DNA of 64,000 nt from Ga0077536 sp035325705 (GCA_035325705.1 DAOKZI010000022.1:10716-74715), one strand, 5' to 3'; shown: positions 17,241 to 25,900, counted from the first letter of the stretch. Translations and numbers: made by a program. The notes: generated by a model not told the origin, from the letters alone.

Positions 17241-17528
17241 CCCGGGTTGCGCTCCGCGCTGAGGTATCCCCACGAAATTCATTTGGCGCAGGCGCTTGAA
17301 GGATGAAATCGTCGTCGCTCCCGCGCAGGCGGGAGCCCAGGGGGCGCCGAGCCAGCGAAGCTGGGTTCCCGCCTGTGCGGGAACGACGGTTACTCTTACT
17401 GAATTGTCCGCGCTGCTCGCATGTGAAACTCGTGGGGATACCTTAGAGCGCAGCGCAACCCGGGATCTCGGCTGCATCGATACGCCGAGATCCCGGGTTG
17501 CGCGCTGCGCGCTCCACCCGGGCTACGA
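17241..17528. repeat. Layered inverted repeats: outer B-like arms, inner family C, terminal hairpin
   Basis: The gap 17071-17536 (466 bases) has no gene. Outer arms at 17241-17276 (CCCGGGTTGCGCTCCGCGCT...) and about 17429-17463 are near-perfect inverted copies. Between them lies family C: 17313-17340 (CGTCGCTCCCGCGCAGGCGG...) and its inverse 17361-17388, each arm itself palindromic. After the outer right arm comes a perfect 11-bp hairpin (17462-17472 with 17484-17494), then a further B copy to 17528. This looks like insertion of one repeat family inside another. Confidence 0.75.
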
Positions 17529-17536
17529 AGAGAGGT

Positions 17537-18298
17537 CTAGCGCGCGATCTTCTTCGCCCCGCCGGCTTCCGCCGGCACTGCGAAGTCGGCCGTGAAGCGC
17601 GGCGGCAGTAGCGTGAGATCGACCACGGCGTGCGTGCCGGACATCGGGAACGTCGCCTGCAGGCGCGCATCGCCCAGCGCCGCGACATCGTAGGCGAGCA
17701 GTTGCGGCCTGCCGCGTATCACGCGCTTGAAGGCATAGGCCGTTTCCATCTGCACCATCAGCGCCGCGCCGCCGATGCGGGTCGCGTTCAGGGCCGGGGA
17801 ATACTTCACCGACGCACCGGCGCCGACCACGGGCTGCATGTGCGTGCTCACGGTATCGAGCAGCACGCGGCCGTCGACGGCGATGCGGCCCTGCAGGCGA
17901 TCGTAAGTCTCCCGGTAGTGCACCTCGGCGACTCGGCAATCGAAGCCGTAGCGACGCTGCAGCCACTCGCCGACTTCGGCGCGATTGACGAAGGCCGCGT
18001 GCACGAGGTGACGCGGCTTGATGCCCGTGCGGCAGGCGAGCCCGATCCACGCGCATTCGAAGGCGCCGAGCGGGCCGTCGTCGCAGCGCCAGAAGGTGAT
18101 GCCGAGATGCGCCGGCACCGCGGGATGCAGGCTTACCGGCAGGGCGGCCAGCGCGGCCGTCATCGGCACTTCGAACAGCGCGTAGTGCACCTGCACGTTC
18201 TCGAGCAGGACTTCCCCGGTTTGCGCCAAATCGATCTGCGTGCGCGGAACGGGCTGGCTCGCCGCGGCGCGCGTGCCATACAGCAGCTCGGCTTTCAT
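17537..18298 (-). CDS. Acetoacetate decarboxylase-fold protein
   Basis: 253 residues, no signal peptide. The segment AALPVSLHPAVPAHLGITFW, followed by GPLGAFECAWIGLACRTGIK, resembles the N-terminal half of the acetoacetate decarboxylase superfamily (LP-x-LHP-x-xP and GP-x-GxF-x-x-A...R-x-G). I cannot place the Schiff-base Lys of true acetoacetate decarboxylase with confidence, and many relatives lack decarboxylase activity. Its ATG overlaps the stop of the upstream LLM flavin oxidoreductase (ATGA), so the two are translationally coupled and probably act on the same metabolite. The last residues (GGAKKIAR) are basic. Call is at superfamily level only. Confidence 0.6.
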   Translation of the reverse strand: MKAELLYGTRAAASQPVPRTQIDLAQTGEVLLENVQVHYALFEVPMTAALAALPVSLHPAVPAHLGITFWRCDDGPLGAFECAWIGLACRTGIKPRHLVHAAFVNRAEVGEWLQRRYGFDCRVAEVHYRETYDRLQGRIAVDGRVLLDTVSTHMQPVVGAGASVKYSPALNATRIGGAALMVQMETAYAFKRVIRGRPQLLAYDVAALGDARLQATFPMSGTHAVVDLTLLPPRFTADFAVPAEAGGAKKIAR

Positions 18299-19404
18299 CG
18301 CGCAGCTCCCGCGGCGCGCCTGGAGGCCTGCGCGCCGAACTGCGGCATCACTTCGCGCGCAAAGAGACGCAGGCTGTCCAGCACCTCCTGCTGCGGTACG
18401 GTTTCACGCGCCTGGATCATGAACACGAGGTGATCCGCGCCGGCCGCTTCCCAGCGCCTGACGGTATCGACGAGCGTCGCCGGATCGCCGAAGCAGAGCC
18501 CGCTCGGCGGCAGCTTCTGCTCGCCGGGCGCGTGCGGATCCGGCCGCAGCGTGCCGAGCAGGCCGATCGCCGTGTAGTTGCTCGCGGGATAGGCCTCGGA
18601 GATCTCGACGGTCTGGCCGGCCATGTAGCCGAAGGTCGCGACCATCTCCTCACCGCGCTGGCGCGCGTACTGGCCGTCCCGATGACAGAACATCCAGTTC
18701 GCGACGGCGATCTGATCGTTGACGAAGGCACCGACGGGCTCGGCCTTCTTCACGCGTTCACGATAGGCTTCGAAGCGCGGGATGTTGCGCTCGACGTCGG
18801 CGATCGAAAGGATCAGCGCGCCCATGCCGCGATCCGCCGCGTCGAGCTCGGTGCCGTGACCCGTCACCGCGACCCACAGCGGCGGATGCGGCTCCTGCCA
18901 GGGCTTGGGCAGCACGTTGCGTTCGGGCATGGTGTGGAAAGAGCCTTCGTAGCCATAGCGCTCCTGCTGCCACATCTGCGGAATGACCCGGCAGTATTCG
19001 TCCCAGCTACGCTTGGTGTCGTCGACGCAGGCGTTGAAACCGCCGAGCTCGTTCCAGGTCGAGGTGCGGCCGGTACCGAACTCCACGCGACCGCCGGAGA
19101 GAATGTCGAGGAAGGCCGCCTTCTCGGCGAGCCGGATCGGGTGATGCATCGCCGGCACGCAGGTCGCGATGCCGAAGCCCAGCCTGATCCGTTTCGTCTC
19201 ACGCGCCACCGCCGCGAGAAACATGTCCGGGCAGCTCGCGTGACTGTACTCTTCGAGGAAGTGATGCTCGACGCACCACACGCTGGAAAACCCGAGCTCG
19301 TCCGCCACCACCACCTGCTCGATCGCATGCTCGAACACCGCCTTCTGCGTCTCCCGCGTGAACGGCCGCGGCGTCGAGAGCTCGTAGATCAATCCGAATT
19401 TCAT
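18295..19404 (-). CDS. LLM-class (bacterial luciferase-like) flavin-dependent oxidoreductase
   Basis: 369 residues from the ATG at 19404, which follows AGGAGG. The LLM TIM-barrel signature is clear: MKFGLIYELSTPRPF, LGFSSVWCVEHHFLEEYS, and HHPIRLAEKAAFLDILSGGR followed by VEFGTGR. SGLCFGDPATLVDTVRRWEA near the C-terminus is also typical. It uses FMNH2 or F420; the cofactor cannot be read from the sequence. It resembles the second LLM enzyme of the window (34614-35729) in general plan. The overlapping ADC-fold gene suggests a two-step oxidation or monooxygenation pathway. Physiological substrate unknown. Confidence 0.88.
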   Translation of the reverse strand: MKFGLIYELSTPRPFTRETQKAVFEHAIEQVVVADELGFSSVWCVEHHFLEEYSHASCPDMFLAAVARETKRIRLGFGIATCVPAMHHPIRLAEKAAFLDILSGGRVEFGTGRTSTWNELGGFNACVDDTKRSWDEYCRVIPQMWQQERYGYEGSFHTMPERNVLPKPWQEPHPPLWVAVTGHGTELDAADRGMGALILSIADVERNIPRFEAYRERVKKAEPVGAFVNDQIAVANWMFCHRDGQYARQRGEEMVATFGYMAGQTVEISEAYPASNYTAIGLLGTLRPDPHAPGEQKLPPSGLCFGDPATLVDTVRRWEAAGADHLVFMIQARETVPQQEVLDSLRLFAREVMPQFGAQASRRAAGAAR

Positions 19405-19579
19405 CGCCCTGCCTCCTGTGCTTGCGCCGGAGTGTGCCACAGCGCTCGCGATCGCTGTAGCAAGCAGCTTCCTCCGAATTGGGGAAGGACTGGGCCATCG
19501 AGAACATCGGCGCAAACTGCCCGGAAGGCGCGAAGCGGAATCCCGGCTGTGCCAGCGCCGCGAGAACTCATTGATCCGA

Positions 19580-19710
19580 CCACGGAGAACACGGAGAAGA
19601 GATCGATCGGGTCTGCGCCTCCGTGACTCAGTGCCGATTGCGGGCGTCGGCGCCATGGAAGCTCCAAACAATCCCCATTCTTCCCTCCGTGTTCTCTGTG
19701 TTCTCCGTGG
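19580..19710. mobile_element. MITE-like 131-bp element, copy 1 (family D)
   Basis: Terminal inverted repeats of 17 bases (CCACGGAGAACACGGAG at 19580-19596; inverse at 19694-19710 with one mismatch) bound a 131-bp unit without coding potential. The inside aligns with copy 2 at 51994-52123, sharing GCGCCTCCG and AACAATCCC blocks at equal spacing. The gap 19405-19798 contains only this element plus a partial repeat B near 19519-19547. A non-autonomous transposable element or REP-like sequence is inferred; no target-site duplication was identified. Confidence 0.65.
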
Positions 19711-19798
19711 TAAAAAACGGCCAGTCAGCCCGCACTCACGCCGGCGCCGGCGTCCGCCGATTTCGCCCGCGTAACGACCTGTTAGAATTCTCCGCAGC

Positions 19799-20050
19799 AT
19801 GAGTCAGCAAGATGCAACGGCGATCCAGCGACGTGAAGCGCGCCGCCAGTGGCGCGTGGTCAAGATCGCATTGACGGCCGCGAGCGAAGCCGACGAGAAC
19901 TTGTCGCCGGACGTAGCGCTTGCGGCCATGTGGCAGCTTGCTCTCGATGCCTGGGCCATGACGGGCCATCCGCTTCCCGCTTATTCCCGTGCCGACACGC
20001 CGGTGCGGCGCCTAGCAATGGACGCCCCGGAGCACGCGCGGCCGGCGTGA
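19799..20050 (+). CDS. Small protein paired with a nucleotidyltransferase
   Basis: 83 residues beginning MSQQDATAIQRREARRQWRV, mostly helical, no signal peptide. RQWRVVKIALTAASEADENL, then SPDVALAAMWQLALDAWAM, forms two predicted helices; the Trp-rich second helix could be a binding surface. Its TGA overlaps the GTG start of the following nucleotidyltransferase (GTGA), so the pair is co-translated. Small helical proteins next to a minimal nucleotidyltransferase are common in toxin-antitoxin-like (MNT/AbiE-type) modules. I do not recognise this family by name, so the partner role is inferred from context only. A TAGAAT -10-like hexamer lies just upstream. Confidence 0.6.
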   Translation: MSQQDATAIQRREARRQWRVVKIALTAASEADENLSPDVALAAMWQLALDAWAMTGHPLPAYSRADTPVRRLAMDAPEHARPA

Positions 20051-20508
20051 ACGAAGACTTTCTCGACATGCTCCGCGCCCTGCAAAGCGCAGGGGCCCGG
20101 TTCCTGATCGTCGGCGCGCATGCGCTCGCTGGCCACGGCATACCGCGCGCCACCGGTGACTTCGATCTCTGGGTCGAGGCCACCCCGGACAACGCGGCCC
20201 GAGTATGGCGGGCGTTGCTCGATTTCGGCGCTCCCGTCGCTGCGCTCGGCGTGCGGCAGGAGGATTTCGCAACGCCCGGGCTGGTCATCCAGATCGGGCT
20301 TCCCCCCCGGCGCATCGATCTCCTGACGAGCCTCACCGGCCTCGAGTTCGACGCCGCCTGGGCGACTCACGTCACCGTGACGCTCGCCGGTATGGTGCTT
20401 CCGCTACTGGATCGCGACAGCCTGCTCGCCAATAAACGGGCCTTGGGAAGGCCACAGGACTTGGCCGACGTCGACGCGCTGTCGAGGCAGAGACCGGGCA
20501 ACGACTGA
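20047..20508 (+). CDS. Minimal nucleotidyltransferase-fold protein (possible AbiEii/MNT-type)
   Basis: 153 residues from the overlapping GTG. FLIVGAHALAGHGIPRATGD, followed by FDLWVEA, is the classic nucleotidyltransferase G-x-x-A...D-x-D core (Asp of DFD), as in the DUF6036/AbiEii-like group. IGLPPRRIDLLTSLTGLEFD carries the third acidic position (RIDLL). The C-terminal LLDRDSLLANKRALGRPQDL, then ADVDAL, matches the family pattern KxALGRxKDLxDLxxL. Relatives act as antitoxins or toxins that AMPylate partner proteins or modify tRNA. With the small upstream gene it could be a two-gene conflict module. Enzymatic target unknown. Confidence 0.8.
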   Translation: MNEDFLDMLRALQSAGARFLIVGAHALAGHGIPRATGDFDLWVEATPDNAARVWRALLDFGAPVAALGVRQEDFATPGLVIQIGLPPRRIDLLTSLTGLEFDAAWATHVTVTLAGMVLPLLDRDSLLANKRALGRPQDLADVDALSRQRPGND

Positions 20509-20510
20509 AA

Positions 20511-20526
20511 GGTGCAGCGTTGCACC
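20511..20526 (+). terminator. Hairpin directly after the nucleotidyltransferase
   Basis: GGTGCA (20511-20516) pairs with TGCACC (20521-20526) around a GCGT loop, three bases after the stop codon, followed by GTTT. The short T-run makes it a weak intrinsic-terminator candidate. Confidence 0.35.
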
Positions 20527-21023
20527 GTTTCAGAAACTGCGCACGCATCCGCGCTTCGATTTTCAGGATTGCTCGCAAGTCGAATCCTTGCACCGAGATC
20601 GAGAACTACAGACACGTGACGTCCCCGGCCATGGCGAATGGGCGGGATCTGGGACACCGACGCGTCTTTGCATGCGCGGTACGCGGTCGCTTCGAAGGTG
20701 TCCCCGATCTTGTCTCCCCGAGTAGCGCCTCCGCGAAGGTGAACCGAGCTTGATCCCGGTCAACTGGCGCAAGCGCGATCGGGGCTACGGATAACAGGGC
20801 GGGTGAGGCTCGCCCGTCCGTTCGAGTTTGCGCTCCAGGACGGCGAGGACAGGAACGCGCGCGCAGCGCCGGCGTCGCTGCCCACCGCGAGTAGCGGTGC
20901 CTGCGGCGATACGAAGTCTGTGCGAGCGCGATTTTGACCCGGGCGGCTATCGGCATGAGCGCTCGTGCATCGCATCGAGCCGCGCACGCCAGCAGTTCGC
21001 GGCCCGCGAGGCGGAGTCATGTC
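20527..21023. other. About 500-bp stretch with no gene recognised
   Basis: Six-frame reading shows only short frames without family motifs or ribosome sites. A small hairpin (CGGGTGAGGCTCGCCCG, near 20799-20816) is visible. Base composition is slightly less GC-rich than the surrounding genes. It probably contains the promoter for the SDR gene, but no convincing -35/-10 pair was found. Confidence 0.4.
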
Positions 21024-21752
21024 GTGAGTGCTCGAGATGCGATGAATTTCCACGGCCGCCAAGTCCTGGTGACGGGTGCTTCCAGCGGTGGACTCGGTTA
21101 CGGCATGGCGAGAGCCTTCCTCGAAGCGGGCGCCGCGGTTGCGATAACCGGGACGAAGCCGCAACAGACCTACGCTGTCGACTTCGAGCACATGAGCTTC
21201 CATCGGATGAACGCGGAGGATCCCGACAGCATCGACGCGCTGGCGGCTCGCTTCGATCGCCTCGACGTGCTCATCAATTGCATCGGCCACATGCTGCCGC
21301 ACAAGCAGGAATTCGAACGGTCGGGATTCGAGAAGATCGTGACCATCAACCTGACCGCCGTGATGCACTTGTGCACGGCCTTCTTTCCGCTGCTCGAGGC
21401 AGCGCGAGGCTGCATCGTCAACATCGACTCGGTTTCCGCGATCCGCCCGATGTTGAATAACCCGGCGTACACGGCCAGCAAAGCCGGCCTGAGACACCTC
21501 AACGCGGCGCTGGCCCAGAAGTGGGGGCCGCGGGGCGTGCGGATCAACGGCATTTCGCCGGGCGTCGTGCCAACGGGCTTGACGACGCACATCACCACGC
21601 CGGCGCACGTGGAAAGGATGAAAAAGACCAATCCGATACCGCGTTTCGGCACGGTCGAGGACATCGCCGGCGGCGCGCTGTTCCTGGCCTCGCCGCTTGC
21701 GTCCTACATCACCGGCCAGTCGATCGTGATCGATGGCGGTATGAGCCTGTAG
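21024..21752 (+). CDS. Short-chain dehydrogenase/reductase (SDR)
   Basis: 242 residues from GTG 21024, chosen because GGAG lies 7 bases upstream; ATG 21042 is an alternative giving 236 residues. The Rossmann motif is VLVTGASSGGLGYGMARAF. NCIGHM and NLTAVMHL follow, then the catalytic IDSVSA Ser and YTASK (Tyr and Lys). The C-terminal YITGQSIVIDGGMSL is standard for classical SDRs. TGASSGGLG has one extra Gly against the usual TGxxxGIG. It is followed 14 bases later by the phosphotransferase gene and probably shares its operon. Substrate likely a hydroxy- or ketoacyl compound, inferred from neighbours only. Confidence 0.88.
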   Translation: MSARDAMNFHGRQVLVTGASSGGLGYGMARAFLEAGAAVAITGTKPQQTYAVDFEHMSFHRMNAEDPDSIDALAARFDRLDVLINCIGHMLPHKQEFERSGFEKIVTINLTAVMHLCTAFFPLLEAARGCIVNIDSVSAIRPMLNNPAYTASKAGLRHLNAALAQKWGPRGVRINGISPGVVPTGLTTHITTPAHVERMKKTNPIPRFGTVEDIAGGALFLASPLASYITGQSIVIDGGMSL

Positions 21753-21766
21753 GCGGTCACTCCCCG

Positions 21767-22852
21767 ATGTTCGTCGATCGGGCCAGACGCGCTCCGCAGG
21801 ACTGGCAAGCCGTCATCGCTTACCTCGAGAACACCGGGCTGCACGTGGACCGGCACGCCGAGATCCGGCAGTTCGCGGCCGGATCCGCCAACTTGAACTA
21901 CCAGTTGACCCTCGTGGGCGGGCGTAAGGTCGTGCTGCGTCGGCCCCCGGACGGCCCGTTGCCGCCCGGCGCCCATGACGTCGCGCGCGAGTACAAGATC
22001 TATTCCCGCCTCGGCCGGCGCCTGCCACAGGTCCCGTTGGGGTTGGCGTTCTGCGACGACAGCAGCGTCATCGGCGTACCGTTCATCGTCTTCGAGTTTC
22101 GTGAAGGGCTGTCGATCGGGCGCGAGCTGCCGCGGCAGCTCGCGCCCATCGCGGAAATCGGCGACAAGTTGAGCCGCTTGATCGTCGAATCACTGGCGGA
22201 GCTACACAAGGTCGATCCGAAGGAAGTCGATCTGCTCGACCTCGGCAAGGGAGAGGGTTTCATCGCGCGCCAGGTTCGCGGATGGCACCAACGCGCGCGC
22301 ATGGTGCTCACCGACGACGCGATGCTGAAAGTCGCGCGCCTGCACGACTGGCTGGCGTCGAACGTGCCGGCGCGGCAACCAATCGCCCTGGTTCATCATG
22401 ATTACAAGCTCGACAACATGCTGATCGATCCGGATACGCTGCGCATCAACGGCGTGATCGACTGGGAAATGGCGACGATCGGCAACCCCGTTTTCGACCT
22501 GGCCTTGACCCTCACCTGCTGGGGCGGACAGCACGAAGCCCACCCCTACGCCGGGGTGTGCAGAATGCCCTGCGAGGCACCGGGATGGTGGACGTGGCGC
22601 AAGGTGCTGGAAACCTACCTGGAGAGATCCGGGCTGGACCTGATCGAGGACGAGTTGAAGTTCTACTGGATGCTGGCCTTGCTGCGCACGGTCGTCGTCT
22701 ATGCGCAGTTGCAGGTGCTGTACGCGAGGGAGACGGGAATGCAGGACAAACTGACGCCGGGCTTCTGTATCCCCGCCGACAAGTTGCCGTCGGTGGTACG
22801 CAGCGTGCTCGATCACGCGGTGGATCTCGTCGGCACCAAACTGGATTGGTGA
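21767..22852 (+). CDS. Aminoglycoside-phosphotransferase-fold kinase (LvaA / ACAD10-ACAD11 kinase type)
   Basis: 361 residues. FAAGSANLNYQLTL and KVVLRRPPDGPLPPGAHDVA form the N-lobe typical of this acyl-linked APH subgroup. The catalytic loop is VHHDYKLDNMLID (HxDxxxxN) and the metal site is VIDWEMATIGNPVFDL. Members of this subgroup are found with acyl-CoA dehydrogenases. LvaA of the levulinate pathway phosphorylates 4-hydroxyacyl-CoA, and I infer a similar hydroxyacyl-CoA kinase role here. The SDR lies upstream and the biotin carboxylase and mutase genes nearby, consistent with hydroxy-acid catabolism. The true substrate is not shown. Confidence 0.82.
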   Translation: MFVDRARRAPQDWQAVIAYLENTGLHVDRHAEIRQFAAGSANLNYQLTLVGGRKVVLRRPPDGPLPPGAHDVAREYKIYSRLGRRLPQVPLGLAFCDDSSVIGVPFIVFEFREGLSIGRELPRQLAPIAEIGDKLSRLIVESLAELHKVDPKEVDLLDLGKGEGFIARQVRGWHQRARMVLTDDAMLKVARLHDWLASNVPARQPIALVHHDYKLDNMLIDPDTLRINGVIDWEMATIGNPVFDLALTLTCWGGQHEAHPYAGVCRMPCEAPGWWTWRKVLETYLERSGLDLIEDELKFYWMLALLRTVVVYAQLQVLYARETGMQDKLTPGFCIPADKLPSVVRSVLDHAVDLVGTKLDW

Positions 22853-22991
22853 GCGACAGCGACCTCGATGTCGGCTATGCACGCCCTATGGCCGCCGGTA
22901 CACGAGAGCAATACACGCGCGGTGCGATCGCCGCCGGTTCCCCCCGACATTCCCGTATCGTTGGTCACCGTGACCTCCGGAGTTCGCGATC

Positions 22992-23822
22992 ATGCAGACA
23001 TTGCGATTCTTCTCCAGCGCTGAAGGGGCGACGGCTGTCGAGGAGCTTCCGCTCCCGTTCATTGCCATCGATCCGCCGATGGATGCCCGTATCTTTCGGC
23101 GTTTGGCCAAAGGCGAGAAAATTCTCGGAACCAGCGCACCGCTGATGTCAGCGCGCGGTATGCAGGCGCTGCGCTCGCTCGAAGCGCAAACGTGCTACTG
23201 GAATGCCGATCGCGGCCGTTACCTGGTGTTCGTGATCTCGGGCGGAATCGAGATTTGCGCGACCGCCGGTGGCAGGCGTGCGCTGGTGCCCGGCGACGTA
23301 CTGCTGATCGATGCTGGGGAGGTCGCAGACGGCATGCTGCAGCGGCGCGGAGACTGCCGCTTGCTGCAGCTCCGCCTCGCCGACGACTGGGTGGCGCGCG
23401 GCGCGCTGCCGAGCCCCGAGCTCGACTCGCCCGGCGACCCGCGGCGGCCGCCCACGCTCAAGCGCATGTACAAGAGCGGCGACGATCGCTCCTATTTCCG
23501 CGCATTCGATCAACTGTTTCCGTCCGCGACCGGCCAACCGTGCGCGGCGAGGCCGGTACGGGGTTTCTGGTTCGTCCGCTTCGCGCCCGGCGCATTCATC
23601 GATTGGCACCCGGAAGTCGTCAACAATTTCGTGATCGTGCTATCGGGTGCCCTGGAACTGGAAGTCAGCGGCGATGGATCGATCGAGGTATTCGGCGCCG
23701 GGGACGTGTGCCTGGCCGAAGACCGCACGGGCGAAGGCCATATCGACCGCATGCACGGCATCACGCGGCTCGCGCTGATCGAATTCGAAGACGAGCACTT
23801 GTGGGGCACGGCGGACGAATAG
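22992..23822 (+). CDS. Double-cupin domain protein
   Basis: 276 residues with two cupin-like beta-barrel halves. The first (about 60-130) contains YLVFVISGGIEICATAGGRR, then ALVPGDVLLIDAGEV. The second (about 185-270) contains APGAFIDWHPEVVNNFVIVL, then GALELEVSGDGSIEVFGAGD and HIDRMHG. Metal-binding His positions appear only in the second barrel (DWHPE and HIDRMHG), so the first may be structural. No signal peptide. GGAG occurs 10 bases before the ATG. It follows the kinase gene by 139 bases on the same strand. Cupins of this plan can be dioxygenases, isomerases or sensors; nothing decides which. Confidence 0.75.
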   Translation: MQTLRFFSSAEGATAVEELPLPFIAIDPPMDARIFRRLAKGEKILGTSAPLMSARGMQALRSLEAQTCYWNADRGRYLVFVISGGIEICATAGGRRALVPGDVLLIDAGEVADGMLQRRGDCRLLQLRLADDWVARGALPSPELDSPGDPRRPPTLKRMYKSGDDRSYFRAFDQLFPSATGQPCAARPVRGFWFVRFAPGAFIDWHPEVVNNFVIVLSGALELEVSGDGSIEVFGAGDVCLAEDRTGEGHIDRMHGITRLALIEFEDEHLWGTADE

Positions 23823-23934
23823 GGAAGCGCTGAACGAGTCCGTCCTGGACTTGTGCGAAGACGCGAGGCGCAAGCAAGTTCAGGCTCGGCTCCGGCGCGG
23901 GCCGTGCGAGCCGATCGAGCCGGTACGGTGTCGC

Positions 23935-25299
23935 CTATGCGGTCGCTGCCAGGAATCGGGCGGCGGCGTTCTCCACCCACCGGATGTGCACGTCGGCTTG
24001 GATGAATTCGGGCTGGTCGAGCAGAAAACGGAGAAAGGGAATGTTGGTCGAGACACCGGAGATTTCGAAAGCCGCCAAGGCCGCGCGCAGATTACGCAGC
24101 GCCGTATCGCGGTCATCACCGGTGGCGACGACTTTCGCCATCAGAGAATCGTAGTACGGGCCGATCACATAGCCCTGGTAGCAGTGCGTGTCGACCCGCA
24201 CATTGCTGCCGTAAGGCACTGCAAATCGGGTGATGCGGCCCGGCGTCGGCATGAAATTGTCGCGGGCATTTTCGGCCGTGATGCGGCATTCGATCGCATG
24301 GCCGCTGAAGCACACGTCGGACTGCTCGATCGAGAGCGGATGCCCGAACGCGACGCGGATCTGCTCCCTGACCAAGTCGATGCCGGTGATCTCCTCGCTG
24401 ACCGGATGCTCGACTTGAATACGCGTATTCACTTCCAGGAAATAGAACTCGTCGCGGACCTTGTCGACCAGGAACTCGACGGTGCCGGCGTTGTTGTAAT
24501 GAATGCTCCTGGCGAGCGCCAAGGCCGCGTCCGAGATCCTGGCGGACATCTCCGCGGAAAGACCGACCGGAGGGGCTTCTTCGATCACTTTCTGATAGCG
24601 GCGCTGCGACGAGCAGTCGCGCTGTCCCAGATGCACGACCCGGCCGAAGTCATCGCCGATGATCTGCACCTCGACGTGCCGCGCGTACTCGATGTAGCGT
24701 TCGACGAACAGGGTGCCGTCGCCAAAGGCTTGGCGCGCCTCGTTGGAAGCCAGGTCGAAGGCACTCTTCAGCTCGCCACGCTCGCGGACGATACGCATGC
24801 CGCGTCCGCCACCGCCGGCGCTGGCCTTGAAGATCACCGGCAAGCCCAGTTCCAGGACTTTCGCTTCCACCTCGTCGAAACCGCGCAAGCCTGCGCTGCC
24901 GGCATTCATCGGAATGCCGATTTGCCTGGCGAGCTCGCGCGCGCCGAGCTTGTCGCCGATCCGTCGCATGGTTGCCGAACGCGGCCCGATGAAAATGATG
25001 CCGCTGTTCTCGCACGCCAGCGCCAGTGCCGGATTCTCGGCCAGAAACCCGTACCCGGGATGAATGGCATCGACGCCGGTAGCCTGTGCCGTCGCAACGA
25101 TCATCGGTATGTTCAGGTAACTCGCGCTGGGCAGCGGCGAGCCGATGCACACGACCTTGTCGGCCAGCCTCGCCGGCAAGCTATCGCGATCGGCTTCCGA
25201 GACCACCAGTACCGTTTCGATCCCGCTCTCTTCGCAGGCCCGAATGATGCGAACCGCGATTTCGCCCCGGTTCGCGATCAAGATTCGCTTTCTTCTCAT
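23935..25299 (-). CDS. Biotin carboxylase subunit (AccC-like)
   Basis: 454 residues, normal for AccC. RRKRILIANRGEIAVRIIRA, ADKVVCIGSPLPSASYLNIP, and HPGYGFLAENPALA form the pre-ATP-grasp domain. The Gly-rich lid KASAGGGGRGMRIV binds ATP. RDCSSQRRYQKVIEEAPP, FLEVNTRIQVEHPVSE (with catalytic Glu and Arg) and GHAIECRITAENARDN complete the carboxylase core. It carboxylates biotin with bicarbonate and ATP. It is the last gene of a minus-strand triad: carboxyltransferase, biotin carrier, biotin carboxylase. The pair accC/accB here is not next to accA/accD, so it need not be acetyl-CoA carboxylase. Confidence 0.92.
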   Translation of the reverse strand: MRRKRILIANRGEIAVRIIRACEESGIETVLVVSEADRDSLPARLADKVVCIGSPLPSASYLNIPMIVATAQATGVDAIHPGYGFLAENPALALACENSGIIFIGPRSATMRRIGDKLGARELARQIGIPMNAGSAGLRGFDEVEAKVLELGLPVIFKASAGGGGRGMRIVRERGELKSAFDLASNEARQAFGDGTLFVERYIEYARHVEVQIIGDDFGRVVHLGQRDCSSQRRYQKVIEEAPPVGLSAEMSARISDAALALARSIHYNNAGTVEFLVDKVRDEFYFLEVNTRIQVEHPVSEEITGIDLVREQIRVAFGHPLSIEQSDVCFSGHAIECRITAENARDNFMPTPGRITRFAVPYGSNVRVDTHCYQGYVIGPYYDSLMAKVVATGDDRDTALRNLRAALAAFEISGVSTNIPFLRFLLDQPEFIQADVHIRWVENAAARFLAATA

Positions 25300-25366
25300 G
25301 GTGTCGACGCTTCCCTGAGGAGCAAAGGGGGCGGGGCTATTGCGGGCGACCGGCAGAATCGGTAAA

Positions 25367-25900
25367 TCAGGCCGGTCTTACCAGGAACATGACCGCATCG
25401 CTTTCGACCAGCTCGCCGCTTTGTACCAGGATCTGTTCGATTCGTCCGCGTACGCCCGCCGGGACGGAGTGATAGCACTTCATGACGTCGAGCAGGCACA
25501 CGATGGTGTCTTCATCGACGTCGCTACCGATGTCGACGAAGGGCGGTTCATCCGGGTTGGGCTTGCGATAGAAGACACTGGTGACCGTCGCCCGGATCGG
25601 TACGAGTCCCGCCGGTATTGCCGCCGCAGCGGCCGGCGTTGCCGCGGGCGGTGCGCCTGGGGCGGTGAGCTCGCCGACGCGCTCTGGCGGCGCGGGAACC
25701 GCGGCCGGAGTGGCCGCCAGCGACGCCTCCGCGCGCGTGGCGCTGTCGCTCGCAAACCCGACTCCGCTCAGCGCAGCGCCGACGACCTTACCCTTGGCAA
25801 TGTACAGTTTCAGGTCGCCGGTCTCGATGCGCAGCTCGGCGTCGTCGCATTCCTTCATGATCCTCAACGCTTCGATGACGTCGTCCATTGTGAAAGCCAT
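25367..25900 (-). CDS. Biotin carboxyl carrier protein (AccB-like) with altered biotinylation motif
   Basis: 177 residues. The N-terminal helix MDDVIEALRIMKECDDAELR and an Ala/Pro-rich linker (about 65-97) precede a C-terminal lipoyl/biotinyl domain. A thumb segment, YRKPNPDEPPFVDIG, is present as in AccB. The biotinyl Lys is Lys141 in CLLDVMKCYHSV, where the usual EAMKM has become DVMKC. The MK pair needed for biotin ligase is kept, but the flanking Glu-Ala and Met are lost. The gene lies 67 bases upstream of the biotin carboxylase and 75 downstream of the carboxyltransferase. Together these are a complete biotin-dependent enzyme, probably specialised. Confidence 0.85.
   Translation of the reverse strand: MAFTMDDVIEALRIMKECDDAELRIETGDLKLYIAKGKVVGAALSGVGFASDSATRAEASLAATPAAVPAPPERVGELTAPGAPPAATPAAAAAIPAGLVPIRATVTSVFYRKPNPDEPPFVDIGSDVDEDTIVCLLDVMKCYHSVPAGVRGRIEQILVQSGELVESDAVMFLVRPA

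Noticed and set aside
19580..19710. Small protein-coding gene inside the family D element
   Set aside because: No frame with a ribosome site is shared between the two copies; conservation is in the inverted ends and short blocks.
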